Assembly: GCA_017607445.1 (NCBI GenBank)
Contig: JAEVHH010000006.1
Location: forward strand, 2,604,001-2,668,000
Direction: 5' to 3'
DNA from: Histoplasma ohiense
Taxonomy: Eukaryota; Ascomycota; Eurotiomycetes; Onygenales; Ajellomycetaceae
Length of the DNA stretch: 64,000 bases
The notes beneath the pieces are model-generated. The model had not been told where the DNA came from, did not search any database, and was given only the letters and a program-made list of their open reading frames with translations. This document shows, piece after piece, positions 12,730-23,054 of this stretch. A program made the position numbers and the translations under genes. The stretch's first letter is position 1; every line of letters starts with the position of its first letter.

Positions 12730-14800
12730 ATGGACATCCTTAAGGTTGTTTCAATATCTGTTGTGGAAACCTATGGTTTCCATATTTTTGATCAAGTCAC
12801 CACATCATTCAGTCGGCAGGTCTTTTGGACCCTATTCATTGTTCAATATGCTGTTTTAAAGATCTATTGGATATGGATCTATCCGCTCATTGCGTCGCCA
12901 CTACGTTCTCTTCCTGGCCCAAATGTTTGTGTGCATCGCTCTGTCAAAAGTGCTCATGGACAGAAGAGCTAACTCTCTCCCTTGGTAGTATACACAATTT
13001 CTTCTTGGTCAGACCTACAACCAGATCACCGCTTCCTGTCCGAATTCGATTGCCTTGGCATGGATGAGGAAATTTCCTGATGCGGATCTAATTCGATATT
13101 TTGCTCCGGGGAACCACGAAGTGGTTCTTGTCAATAGCCCAAGAGCATTCCGCGAGGTAACATTTACCCACGCGTATTCTTTCGCCAAACCAAGATTCTT
13201 TAAGCGTTTAGTAGGGGACATGATTGGAGGCGGTCTTTTTTTTGCCGAAGGCGATGTCCACAGAAAGCAGAAAAAGTTACTTGCCGGTATTTCGAGCCTC
13301 CATCCGAGCTGGACCTAGAGCTTACCCATTGCATTGGAGTTGAGCTTCTGACTGACAATTTGAAGGTCCTTTTTTGAATCAAAACGTCAAGCACCTGCTA
13401 CCCGTTTTCGAACAGAATGCTGATGAGCTTTCTTCTTCCATCGAGACACTTGTTGTGGATAGTGAAACAGGAGCTATTGAAAGTAAGAACTGGTGTCTGC
13501 AAGTTACAATGGACAATGGTAATGTTTGGGCAGTTTCATGCTTGATATCAAAATCGTTACTTGATATAATCAGCCAAGCAATCCTCGGACTCGAGCTCGA
13601 CGGCCATTCTATCGCCAGCGAGCTTGGACGATGTTATCATACAATATTCAGCTCTACCACGATGTCCCGTGTTATGCTGTTTCTCAATACGTGTGTGCCG
13701 GTACGACGGCTTTTACCAGTGAAAACGAACCGAGAATATACTGATGCAAATATTGAGATAAAGCAAATTTTGAAGAAGCATGTACAGCAGCGAACTCAGG
13801 AAATAACAAGTTTGTGGAGAGAAAGATTGAAATCGAAAAACAAAGACATATTGACACTAATAATTCAAGAACAACTGAAAAAAAGTGATGAATGCCCTGA
13901 AGATGAAATTGTGGACCATGTAAGCTCAACTTCTGTCAATGGATTCGGCCTACGATCGAATATGGTTCTTTCCCTCCCCTTCCCTCTCTCTATTATTTTT
14001 TTATTTTTTATTTTTATTTTTATTTTTTGTAAAAAAAAAGGAATTTACTAACCCAAAAATGCAGCTCCGAACTTTCCTCGCTGCCGGTAAGTACCGAATG
14101 TCTTCTATATTGAACCCGATAGCTAACAATGAGGAATAGGACTGGAAACTGTCGGAACCGCCATGCTGTGGGCATTTCATGCACTGGCAAGCCACCAGGA
14201 TGTACAAGATCGCCTGCGAAACGAAATTAACGCAGCGGGCGACGGGAAAAGTAGCGAGCTCAAGTATTCAGACATCTGCAAGCTAGAGTTATTAGATCAC
14301 TTTGTCAAAGAAGTTCTCCGCTGCTATCCTCCCTGTAAGTGCGTTCCTCACTAACCGATATAATGAACACTAATAGGTCAGGAAGAAAGCTGATGGTAGC
14401 TCCAATTGTAGCCACATGTTCCATGCGTGAAGCCATTCATAACGTTTCAATATGCGGCCAACTTATCCCTGCTGGCACACATGTCCTCATGTTTCCAATT
14501 ATGCCTCAGTCTAACAGCATTATATGGGGTAGAGATCCGGAGAAATTTGATCCTGATCGTTGGAAAACTTTGCCAACTTCAGCTCGTGATGGATACACAT
14601 TCCAGGCGTTCAATACCGGTCCGCGAGCCTGCCTAGGTAAATCTTTCGCAATGCTTGAGGTCAAGGTCCTGGTTATGAAGCTCGTAGCGCGATGGAGGTT
14701 CTGCCATGTGTCAAAACCGGTAGTGTTGCAGAAGATTGGGCTGTTATTTAAACCCGCTAATGGGCTAGAATTAAAAATTGAATCTGCGGTTTTGACTTGA
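12730..14800 (+). CDS. Cytochrome P450 monooxygenase 2
   Basis: Exons 12730-12924, 12989-13286, 13366-13482, 13534-13919, 14065-14086, 14140-14334 and 14412-14800 give 533 residues. An N-terminal anchor precedes the Pro-rich hinge SPLRSLPGPN. The I-helix motif AGLETVG (about 337) is built across a 22-nt exon. The K-helix E-V-L-R lies near 396, and the haem loop FNTGPRACLGKSFA has cysteine near 476. The intron 13483-13533 is 51 nt with no stop, so it may be retained or not be an intron; reading through adds 17 residues. The last intron must end at 14411, because the nearer AG at 14376 gives a stop in one frame and loses the match. Substrate unknown. Same strand as P450 1, and its stop is 126 bp before the MoaE-type gene. 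Confidence 0.87.
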
Positions 14801-14926
14801 TGCTCTTTTTTAGGCCACTGTACTGTAATAATGAACGTAGCTCTTAATAATAATAACCTTGGAACCGCGAGAGTTCGGCCAGTAATCCTCTCCTCTTGAC
14901 AAGCTCGAGACTCAACAACAACAACC

Positions 14927-15538
14927 ATGCAAAACCCAACATCACAGCAGGAAGTCGACCCCAACCCCGTCGCCTCCTCCTCCTCCTCCTCCTCCTCCTC
15001 CAGCCCTCTTCCCGCACACCTAAACCCGGCCAATTACCCGCAGACCCGCTACTTCTCCGACTCAAACATCCATCTAGAACTAACCTACAACGCCCTCGAC
15101 CCAACAAAAAGCCTCGCACAGATCCGCTCGCCCCTCGCAGGTGCCAACGTCCTCTTCCTGGGCACCACCCGATCAACGTTCGACAACCGCCCCGTTGCCC
15201 GCCTCACATACACCAGCTACGCGCCCCTAGCGCTGCGCACATTGGAGAAAATCGCCCGCGGTGCAGTGACCAAATATCAGCTGTGTGGCATAAGTATATC
15301 GCATCGCCTGGGCGAGGTCCGGGTTGCGGAGGAATCAATTGCTATTGCCGTCGCTGCGGGACATAGGCGCCCCGCATGGAGGGCTGGGGAGGAAGTTTTG
15401 GAGGAATGTAAGGTGGCAGTGGAGATCTGGAAGCGGGAGGAGTTTGTTGGGGCTGGGGAAGAGGAGGGCGAGTGGAGGGCAAATCGGGACACCGATTCGC
15501 AGGGTAACTATCGCGGGGATAAAGTGACAGAGGGCTAA
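14927..15538 (+). CDS. cnxH: Molybdopterin synthase catalytic (large) subunit, MoaE/MOCS2B family
   Basis: Single exon, 203 residues, ATG at 14927. The MoaE fold is evident from the order of motifs: dimer/substrate region around GANVLFLGTTRSTF, then LTYTSYAPLALRTLEKIA (family Y..Y..MA.K.. equivalent), then ISHRLGEVRVAEESIAIAV (HR motif about residue 125), and the C-terminal WKRE (about 168) supplying the catalytic lysine. It transfers sulfur from the small subunit (MoaD type, not in this window) to precursor Z to form molybdopterin, needed for nitrate reductase and xanthine dehydrogenase. Unusual: an N-terminal run of about ten serines coded by a TCC repeat, and a loose C-terminal tail. The symbol follows Aspergillus usage. 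Confidence 0.93.
   Translation: MQNPTSQQEVDPNPVASSSSSSSSSSPLPAHLNPANYPQTRYFSDSNIHLELTYNALDPTKSLAQIRSPLAGANVLFLGTTRSTFDNRPVARLTYTSYAPLALRTLEKIARGAVTKYQLCGISISHRLGEVRVAEESIAIAVAAGHRRPAWRAGEEVLEECKVAVEIWKREEFVGAGEEEGEWRANRDTDSQGNYRGDKVTEG
14973..15001. repeat. (TCC)n trinucleotide repeat inside the MoaE-type gene
   Basis: About ten TCC units encode a polyserine run at residues 16-26. Its length is likely to vary between strains. Confidence 0.95.
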
Positions 15539-16124
15539 AACTGTATGATTGGGAGGGGGGAGAAGTGCTGGGAGTTATGCTACTAATAAGTTACTGGCTA
15601 TGATAGTTCTCTTCTCGTGATACCTTGCATATTCACGTCTTTGATTTTATTTGGGTATTGAGATTCGGATGCTCCTCCACTCCAGGGTAGCGGAGTTGGC
15701 GGGGTAGAATTCGGGTTATAATTCTGGTTTGATAGGGAGCAAAGGACATTGAACTCCAAGGATGCACCCACGAGCTCTGTTGAATAGAAACTATATACGT
15801 CAATGTGTGTACTTCCATCCCTGCATCATTTTGAGTTTTATTAAAAGAATAAGCAGGTGGCTACGATTCCTTCATGGATTAGATTCTGCCCACACTAGGA
15901 AGAGATATCCCAATGCAAACAGTTTGTTAAGTGATGAGCAGAAGTATTTTACACTATAAGTTGGATGCACTTAAAAACACCGCTGTGTACATAGAGATTG
16001 ATCTAAAATATGGGTAGTAACTCTCCTTCATACTCTCCGTGATAAGCAAGAAGGGATACAACTATGTTGGTTTAGAACGAAAATACGATTTGAAAATAAA
16101 GCTTCGGAAACAGAGCGCAGAGCA
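15539..16124. other. Intergenic region between convergent genes
   Basis: 586 bases between the ends of the MoaE-type gene and the minus-strand F-box-like gene. AT-rich, serving as two 3' regions. Nothing else seen. Confidence 0.6.
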
Positions 16125-17159
16125 TCAAGACCTCGGCCAGTCGAGGAAAGGGTTGCCTGTCACATCCCACAATGTTCCATCCACAGCACGGTTACCAACC
16201 CACTCCTGGCATAATGAGATATCGCTGTCACCTTCCTGCTCCAGATTAGGCGGGATAGGTACTTCAACCGCCACGCAAAAGTGGTCAGGCTCAGACATCT
16301 GTACAGAAGCCTGACCAACATTATGACTCAACCAAGCACTCCTTAATCTCCCCAAAAGGGTATCTTTCGCCGCAGCATGGCCGTCCTCGTCGAAGCTCAG
16401 ATCATGACTAAAGCCTCGCTTAGTATTGATGACAACAACGCGCTTGAGTTTTGCCAAGGCTCCAAATCCAACGGGGTCATTTGGGACTTGGTAGAATATC
16501 CCATCTGCACGCGGAAGGACCAGATGGGTCAGGTTGAAACAGCGTTTGATACCCGCCACGAACGTAGCATCATCGACGCAAGCATTGTACAGGGCAAGGC
16601 GCCGCAATTGCGGCCACGTAGGCCATACCGAGGGTTGTAGGTGGTGCTCATCCGTGTCCAGATAGAGCTCATCTTGCATGGAGCAGAATTCTTCCAGGGC
16701 AGTCAAGCCGGAAAACGCTTCCCGAAGCACCGGACGTACGAGATGTTCATCATATTCCGGCCGGAGGTAACGCAATGGCAGATTGATAACGAGGCGGGTG
16801 AGTGTTCTCTTAATGTCAGAGAGCAGCAGGCTGACATTCTGTGCAATGCTGGGAAAATCGAGATTCTCTTGGGGGAAGGGGCTTAGGAAAAGTCCCTTGG
16901 GTGCTGCGGTTGTGAGATCGACTAGTGACCGTTCTCTGAGATGGATGAGCTTTGCTAAGCGATCACTGGACTCTATATATAGGCAGTGCTTCAAGAGAAG
17001 ACCTTTTGCAGTGCCTGATGTAAGACGTGATACCAGCGTGAGGTTGAGCAAGGTTTTTGTCACCGGATGCGGGGCAGCGAACGCCACGGGAGGTGGGGAT
17101 GGAATAAGGCATCTGATAATGTGCAAAATGAGTTCGTTTGGAAGCGCAGGCACTTCCAT
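16125..17159 (-). CDS. F-box-like protein of unknown target
   Basis: Single exon, 344 residues, ATG at 17159. The N-terminus LPNELILHIIRCLIPSPPP followed by LLNLTLVSRLTSGTAK has the LPxEL..I...L....L..L.LVSR layout of an F-box. The rest (about 60-344) has leucine-rich spaced segments such as LRRLALYNACVDD and LTHLVLPRADGI, suggesting degenerate leucine-rich repeats. Such proteins are usually substrate adaptors of SCF ubiquitin ligases, but the target cannot be inferred. It is divergent from the Hikeshi gene with about 760 bp between them. No frame damage seen. Confidence 0.8.
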   Translation of the reverse strand: MEVPALPNELILHIIRCLIPSPPPVAFAAPHPVTKTLLNLTLVSRLTSGTAKGLLLKHCLYIESSDRLAKLIHLRERSLVDLTTAAPKGLFLSPFPQENLDFPSIAQNVSLLLSDIKRTLTRLVINLPLRYLRPEYDEHLVRPVLREAFSGLTALEEFCSMQDELYLDTDEHHLQPSVWPTWPQLRRLALYNACVDDATFVAGIKRCFNLTHLVLPRADGIFYQVPNDPVGFGALAKLKRVVVINTKRGFSHDLSFDEDGHAAAKDTLLGRLRSAWLSHNVGQASVQMSEPDHFCVAVEVPIPPNLEQEGDSDISLCQEWVGNRAVDGTLWDVTGNPFLDWPRS

Positions 17160-17920
17160 TTTTGCTCGGATCTTATCTCGAAAACTAGAGGAGAACCTCT
17201 AGAACCAAAACTAAACGGAAGACTTGAAAAGGAGGAGGGGCAATCAAGCATGTATTGCACTATCCAAGTACAGTTCTGAGCGGGCTGGCCAAATTCAATT
17301 GTGAGAATACTCGACCGTAAAATACCGGCATATGTCAAAGTACCCTGAATGCACTTCTGGTACTCCTCGTGCCCATAAAATAAGTGTTTTATGTAGGATA
17401 AGAGTTGTTTAACCCGTTCCATTGCTTCTGCAATCCATCCAAACAATTCATCCTTGGTTCACAGTGATAAATAGGATGCTCCTTGGGTAACACGTCTGTA
17501 TTTATGTCGTCCCTTTTCCATAATACTCAGAGAGTGGGATAATAGCCATTTGACCGGAAAATTTTGGCAGATTCTTGTGCTCTAGTAGAATCTTTCGGTT
17601 GGTTGTTTGTTAGATCTGCTTAGTCAGGGCTCGAAGCCGAACGAATACGATGCGCTCAAGTAAAATTTTTCATTTCCTTGATTCAACGGGAAACAAAAAG
17701 TGCAAATTGACGATAATGCTTCACATACCAGACAAATCTCTACTAACTTCTTGAGGCAAAACGTCATAGGTCTTGAAAATTAAAAATGAAAATAAGCACT
17801 CACCTGTACCGAAAACAATCATAACCTATTCTAAAAGCTACAAAAAGCGACGCACGCACTATATATCTACGTGCACACAAAGTTCATACATATATGCGCA
17901 GCTCGTTACGAGTCCCAGCC
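17160..17920. other. Divergent promoter region
   Basis: About 760 bases between the minus-strand F-box-like gene and the plus-strand Hikeshi gene. It holds only short frames. The minus-strand frame across 17060-17446 overlaps the F-box gene start and lacks an ATG at its head. Confidence 0.5.
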
Positions 17921-18730
17921 ATGTTCTCCGTCATCCTACCCAGCAGGCCCTGCCTCACCGACGTCGTCCCGCTCTCCTCAGACCCCACAGTCCCCGCGAA
18001 CAACTTCGCATTCACATTTCCCGCGCTCCCCAAGTTCTCCCACATAGTCATCTTCCTTCTTCCAGGCGTTGTCTTACCGGCTGACACCGCAGCAGCAGTA
18101 TACATCCAATTCCCCAAAGACCTCATCCTCAACCCTAACACCGGAACCGCTGCCCCTCCCCTCTCATCGTCCGCTACGAATACGGACCCGGAATTTAAGT
18201 TCCTAGGCGCAATCGCCAATGAGAAGCCATCCGCAATCTTCAAAGTCAACTTCCCTTCCGCGCGGCGACGTACTGAGGCTGAAGAAGAAGATGATATGAT
18301 GGATGAAGGCACTAGTGTCACTCCTGCTAACACAGTGGATATAAACCCCAACGCTACAATCACACTGGGCATCACCATCGAACCCGTGCAGGCCGTTGCA
18401 TCAAAGATCGCAGACCTCCAGAACCAGACCCAGAACCAGACCCAGCTGCAGATGTCGTCGTTTCCGTCCACAACGGACCTACTCAAATTGTCCACAGGAC
18501 AACAGGGTGCAGCGATGGCTAAGTGGGCACCATCATCAGTCTCAGCAAAAACCCTCGCAAAGCAGATTATTGGAAATGCATTTAACTATTTGGCTAGCTT
18601 TGCAGTTTCAGACCCTAGGGTGCCAGGTGAGGAGGTTGTGCCATTAAGAGTGTTTAGAGATTGGTGGGCAAAGTTTGAAAATAGGATTGATGCAGACCCT
18701 GGGTTTTTGGAGAGGGTGGATGCTCCCTAG
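17921..18730 (+). CDS. Hikeshi/Opi10 family protein (Hsp70 nuclear import carrier)
   Basis: Single exon, 269 residues from the ATG at 17921. That start is preferred over 17894 because family members begin with M-F-x-V-I..G/SRP. N-terminal domain about 1-125: VLP-type core with FTFPALPKFSHIVIFLLPG and VYIQFP, then EFKFLGAIANEKPSAIFKV, all typical of this family. An acidic and Gln/Asn-rich variable linker (about 130-190) precedes the C-terminal helical domain with AKQIIGNAFNYLASF and VFRDWWAKFENRI. In animals Hikeshi binds Hsp70-ATP and nucleoporin FG repeats to carry Hsp70 into the nucleus under heat stress; yeast OPI10 is the fungal homologue. Role here inferred from family. Confidence 0.92.
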   Translation: MFSVILPSRPCLTDVVPLSSDPTVPANNFAFTFPALPKFSHIVIFLLPGVVLPADTAAAVYIQFPKDLILNPNTGTAAPPLSSSATNTDPEFKFLGAIANEKPSAIFKVNFPSARRRTEAEEEDDMMDEGTSVTPANTVDINPNATITLGITIEPVQAVASKIADLQNQTQNQTQLQMSSFPSTTDLLKLSTGQQGAAMAKWAPSSVSAKTLAKQIIGNAFNYLASFAVSDPRVPGEEVVPLRVFRDWWAKFENRIDADPGFLERVDAP

Positions 18731-19398
18731 GCCCTAGGCTTTATTGTTCTCTATGTGTGTGTTTGGGTTCTGAGGTCTGTGGTTACAGATCACAGATGAT
18801 GACATTGCAAAATTTCACTTCATATGCATGAACAAAAGATATCCATAGTGTTTTGTTTATTTATTGCTCTGATCTGCGATTAAGACTGTTGGGAGCTGCA
18901 GGCAAAAATCGACATTGAACACCTATCACAGTTATTTCTACCAACAAACGGCAATATATTCAAATACTACTGGTGGTATTGAAGCATCTATCAACGTGGA
19001 ATTTAAAAACCAGAAATATAATCAGGGCAAAGATGTATGCAATGTTCAGCAGAACAAGCCGGCTCTTACAGAAGCTCAGTCATTTCTACGCAGCGTCGTG
19101 ACTTTATATTAAATACCAGTACCCACTGCTATATTGCGCGTTCAAATTCGACATTCTTTTGTTTCCATCATCACATGATCATATTGTATACTATTCCTCA
19201 CCTTGTATGCTGGTGTACTGCTCTTTTATTCTCCTTTATTATGTATGCACAGTATTCGCAGCCAACTTCCTGACGCACGGTAACGCTAAACCAGATAACG
19301 TTAATACCGGGGTTGGGAAAAACTACTCGGCCCCTGAGAGGTGCATCCGGTCTGGGTTTCCGCAACTCTTCCACCTGGTCCGAATACGCGGAAGGGCA
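18731..19398. other. Intergenic region
   Basis: 668 bases between the Hikeshi gene and the aldehyde dehydrogenase. Frames upstream of 19399 are open but begin without family similarity, and the dehydrogenase anchor starts at 19399. Probably its promoter. Confidence 0.5.
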
Positions 19399-21491
19399 AT
19401 GGATACACTTCAGTCCCTCTTCGACCTGTATAGCGACTGCACACCGAGCCAATTGCTCACTGCGCTGCTTGGAGCTCTTCTTGCCGTTTGGACGCTCAAG
19501 CAGTTCGTGTTCAGAAGCGAAGCCGGCCCCGTTGAGTATCAAGTGCCAATCCCCCCTGAGCTATCGGATAAATGGGACCCAAAGACGTGGGATGATGTTA
19601 GTGAAAAGGATAGAGATATTTTGGAGTGTCAGGCAAACGGGGTAAGTTTTGCCCTGCTGAAATAGAAGTACTATTCCAAAAATAACTTTCTTGAAGACCG
19701 GATGTGTGGACGGACTTACTAGTATCACTAATATATTTTCTATTCAATCTAGAAATGGAACAACGAGAAAATCCTTAGTTATTGCCCAGCTGATGGTCGT
19801 ATTCTCGGAGATGTAAACCATGGAATTAAACCAGCAACGAAACAGGATATCGATATCGCCGTCAAACGAGCGGAAGCTGCCCAGTTGGTATGGCAGCATA
19901 CAACTTTTGCTGAGAGGAGGAGAGTATTAAAAACACTGTTGAAGTGCGCATGCGAGTCCCAACCACTGTACTTTACAGCCATATTTTTTTCAGCAACTAA
20001 TGATTTGTGCCACTTTGCAGATATCTTCTTGAACATCAGGATGAAATCGTTTCCGCATCTTGTCTGGACTCCGGAAAAACAAAAGTTGATGCCGCATTTG
20101 GCGAGGTCTTGGTTACCGTCGAGAAGCTGAAGTGGACTATTGACCATGGAGAAAAATCCCTCGCGACTGACCGTCGCCCGACAAATCTACTTATGATATA
20201 CAAGAAGAACACTGTCCGTTATGAGCCTCTTGGAGTCATCCTCGCCTGCATATCGTGGAACTACCCATTTCACAACTTAATCTCTCCGGTTATTAGTTCC
20301 ATATTTGCTGGAAATTCTATCATCATTAAACCCTCCGAACATACAGCCTGGAGTTCCCTCTACTTTTGCGATGTCATACGAGGAGCGTTGGCAAGTTGTG
20401 GACATCCGGAAGATCTAGTTCAGACCGTCGTTTGTCTTCCCAAGGAAGCAGATAGTTTGACATCTCATCGTGGCGTGAACCATATCATTTTCATTGGCTC
20501 CCGACAGGTTGCGCACCATGTCTGCAACTCAGCTGCCAAGTCACTCACTCCTGTCACGGTGGAGCTCGGTGGAAAAGATCCGGCTGTCATTCTCGACGAT
20601 CCAGCCACCGTCAAGGACATTGCTAGTATTACCTCTATCCTCATGCGGGGCGTCTTTCAATCCGCTGGCCAAAATTGTGTTGGAATTGAGCGCGTCATCG
20701 CACTCCCAGGAACCCACGACAAAATCTTGGAAGCGATAACCCCTAGAATAAAAGCACTCCGTCTCGGATCCGTGCTCTTTGAATTGAGGGAATGTTCAAA
20801 GAACCCTGGGCGAGGACTCTCAACTCCTGACATAGGAGCCATGGTTTCTCAGGGAACATTCGACAAGTTGGAAACTTTGATCGCCGAGGCGGTCGAACAA
20901 GGCGCGCGTCTCATCCACGGCGGCAAACGCTATAAACACCCAAAACACCCTCTTGGGCATTATTTCACACCTACGCTTCTAGCCAACGTGGACACTACCA
21001 TGCGGATCGCAAGCACCGAGCTTTTTGCACCTGTCTTCCTCCTCATGCCGGCAAAAGACGTTACCGATGCCATCAGAATCGCAAATTCCACAGAGTTCGG
21101 TCTAGGAGCGAGCGTTTTTGGGCACAATCGAAAGGAGGTCGAGAAATGCGTTTCGCAAATCAACGCCGGGATGGTTTCTGTGAACGACTTTGCCACGTAC
21201 TATGCTGTGGGGCTGCCATTTGGCGGAGTGAAAGGAAGTGGATATGGCCGATTTGGCGGAGCAGAAGGGTTGAAAAATTTGTGCAATATGAAAGCTATTT
21301 GTGAGGATCGGTATCCTTCAATTCAGACACATATACCACCGCCTCTCGATTACCCGATTCAAAAAGGGGATGGGTTGAAAAATGATGGACGGGGAGCGTG
21401 GGAAATGTGCAAGGGGATTGTAGAGACAGGGTATCAACCTTCCCTTGTGGGTAAGGTGAAGGGTGTGGGGAAAATTTTGAAGAATCTATGA
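19399..21491 (+). CDS. Membrane-anchored aldehyde dehydrogenase, MSC7-like
   Basis: Exons 19399-19641, 19753-19943 and 20021-21491 give 634 residues, close to yeast Msc7. An N-terminal hydrophobic segment (LTALLGALLAVWTLKQFVF, about 16-34) should anchor it in a membrane. The ALDH core shows the oxyanion/cofactor asparagine in ISWNYPFHN (about 222), a Rossmann turn IFIGSRQVAHHV, the general base glutamate in VTVELGGKDP (about 325) and the catalytic cysteine in SAGQNCVG (about 363). PFGGVKGSGYGRFGG lies near the C-terminal side. Expected reaction: NAD(P)-dependent oxidation of an aldehyde to a carboxylate; the substrate is unknown. The second intron uses donor GTGCGC. An insertion of about ten residues follows ALRLGS, before DIGAM, compared with the family as I remember it. 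Confidence 0.93.
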
Positions 21492-21996
21492 TGATCAGCG
21501 AAGTGATCCAAGACAGTTAGTTCTACGCCTTTGAAGGCTAGAATGCTGCATTGCGCTGTTCAATGCCAATGGTAATGTTTTTAAAGCCACATTTTAATAA
21601 CTAATACATCCCAATTAATTGGGATTAATTTCATTCAGATATTTATTGTCAGAAATTTTTTTCATGACATACAAAAAGCCTTATTAAAGAGCAATGCATG
21701 GGTAAAAATGGGACATAACGCGCGACACGAAATGGCGCGAAAAATCAAATACTGGGTACTCAAACACGCAAAGACCTCATCGCAGTTCCTCAATAATCAC
21801 AACGATACCAACACTACAGTGTCCTCTCAACACTTGCAAAGCCAAAAACAGTCGTTGCTTCGTCAATCCATGCCAAGGTGACCAGAATGGAATGGTGCAT
21901 TTAATCATCAATATTGAATGAACTATTTCCATCAGCCCGTACTGCCCTCCCCACCTCCGGCTCAATTCCACTCCTCTTAGACAAAAGAACCTCACT
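21492..21996. other. Intergenic region between convergent genes
   Basis: 505 bases shared by the 3' regions of the aldehyde dehydrogenase and the small minus-strand gene. AT-rich first half; no gene seen. Confidence 0.55.
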
Positions 21997-22310
21997 CTAA
22001 ACCCTCGTCCTCGTTAATCCGTGCCGGCGTCTACCGGTAGTATGCGTTGCCAGGCCGCCCCTTCTCCGCCTGGAGCAGCCGCCGCAGGTCAGACAAGAGA
22101 TGATAGCGTTGAATATGGACACAATTCCGCTGACGATGGAGGTGAGAATAGCTCCAATGGTACTGGTGATAGCCATGAGACAAGACCCTATGGATCCCAG
22201 AACACCTTGGACCTATTTCCCAGGAAGATCCGCGTTAGACATTATTGGAACCCCGTTGTTGCGTGGCCAGTCAGGGAGGATTCACTTACGCAAGAAACAA
22301 CAGCGCCCAT
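21997..22310 (-). CDS. Small conserved fungal membrane protein (MGAVVSC...ISCLTCG type)
   Basis: Two exons on the minus strand, 22310-22290 (21 nt) and 22212-21997, joined over a 77-nt intron with donor GTAAGT, branch-like CTAAC and acceptor TAG. The product is 78 residues: MGAVVSC, then a repetitive hydrophobic stretch with IGSCLMAI, IGAILTSIVSGIVSIF and AIISCLTCGGC. A strongly basic tail rich in Arg (SRRRRGG..TGRRRHGLTRTR) follows. Short fungal proteins with this start, alternating Ala/Ile/Gly segments and a cysteine pair before an Arg-rich tail are familiar to me as a conserved family of unknown function; I cannot name a reference entry. Likely one long or two short membrane helices. Missed by simple open-frame searches because the first exon has seven codons. 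Confidence 0.85.
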
Positions 22311-23054
22311 CGTGAAGATATGATGGCTCTTGTAGGCTTTTCTTCTTTTCGTCTCTTCGGAGAGGATATGCTGATGGAATATAAATTTAGGATATATGGG
22401 AAGTTAATCTCCTCTACTGCTTTGTGTAGTATCTGTAGGCCAGAGCGAGGTAGGTTATAGGATATTAAGTTGGAGATATAAATGTAGAATATTCGATAGT
22501 TCCTCCGGACCTGAGATAGTGGAAGTCTACTCCAGTATATATATGGATTCTTCTGATCAAAAACCATGATTTTTCAGAAGCTACCTGAACTTATGATGTC
22601 GTTTCTTACCCTATTTCTAGGGATAAACCCTTGCGCAGGATTGAGATCAACCACGACAACAGTCATCGTCATACGTCCCCCTAAGGGGCCAGAATTAAAC
22701 TGCCAATACCTATTTTGCCTTAGAGAACCCGGGCGCAAAGAACTACGCTGACGTCGGGTCCCTTGATGATGTGTATCCCAAAGAGGAAAAATCAAGTTAA
22801 CTCCAAGTTAAAATTCAATTGTGACGTCACGCTGACATCAACTGTTTATTTCTTGGGGAAATTCCATTTTGAGAGCGCTAAGCGAAGGCGGTGTGCACAA
22901 GCAGAACTACCCCCGTGAACAAACTCGATATATTTTTATCTTCGTGCTTTGTTTTGGTTCTGTGAAGGTGAAGAACGCCTGATAGGGTTGGTAGATTCCC
23001 TATAGAAGTTTAAATTTCTATACATGTTAATCGAATCAACCGGGAATAAATTGA
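22311..23054. other. Divergent intergenic region
   Basis: About 740 bases between the small minus-strand gene and a plus-strand F-box-like gene. It contains short frames only. Probably two promoters. Confidence 0.5.

Noticed and set aside
13483..13483. Reading the 17-residue segment in P450 2 as certain coding sequence
   Set aside because: It begins with a GTAAGA donor and ends with CAG, so I treat it as a probable intron and flag the doubt separately.
14335..14411. Apparent frameshift in P450 2 after CYPP
   Set aside because: The nearby AG at 14376 gives a stop, but the acceptor at 14411 restores the frame and the conserved REAIH..GQLIPAGTHV region, so no lesion is needed.
14506..15033. 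175-codon minus-strand frame with poly-Glu across P450 2 and the MoaE-type gene
   Set aside because: The poly-Glu is the TCC repeat read backwards; the frame spans two real genes on the other strand.
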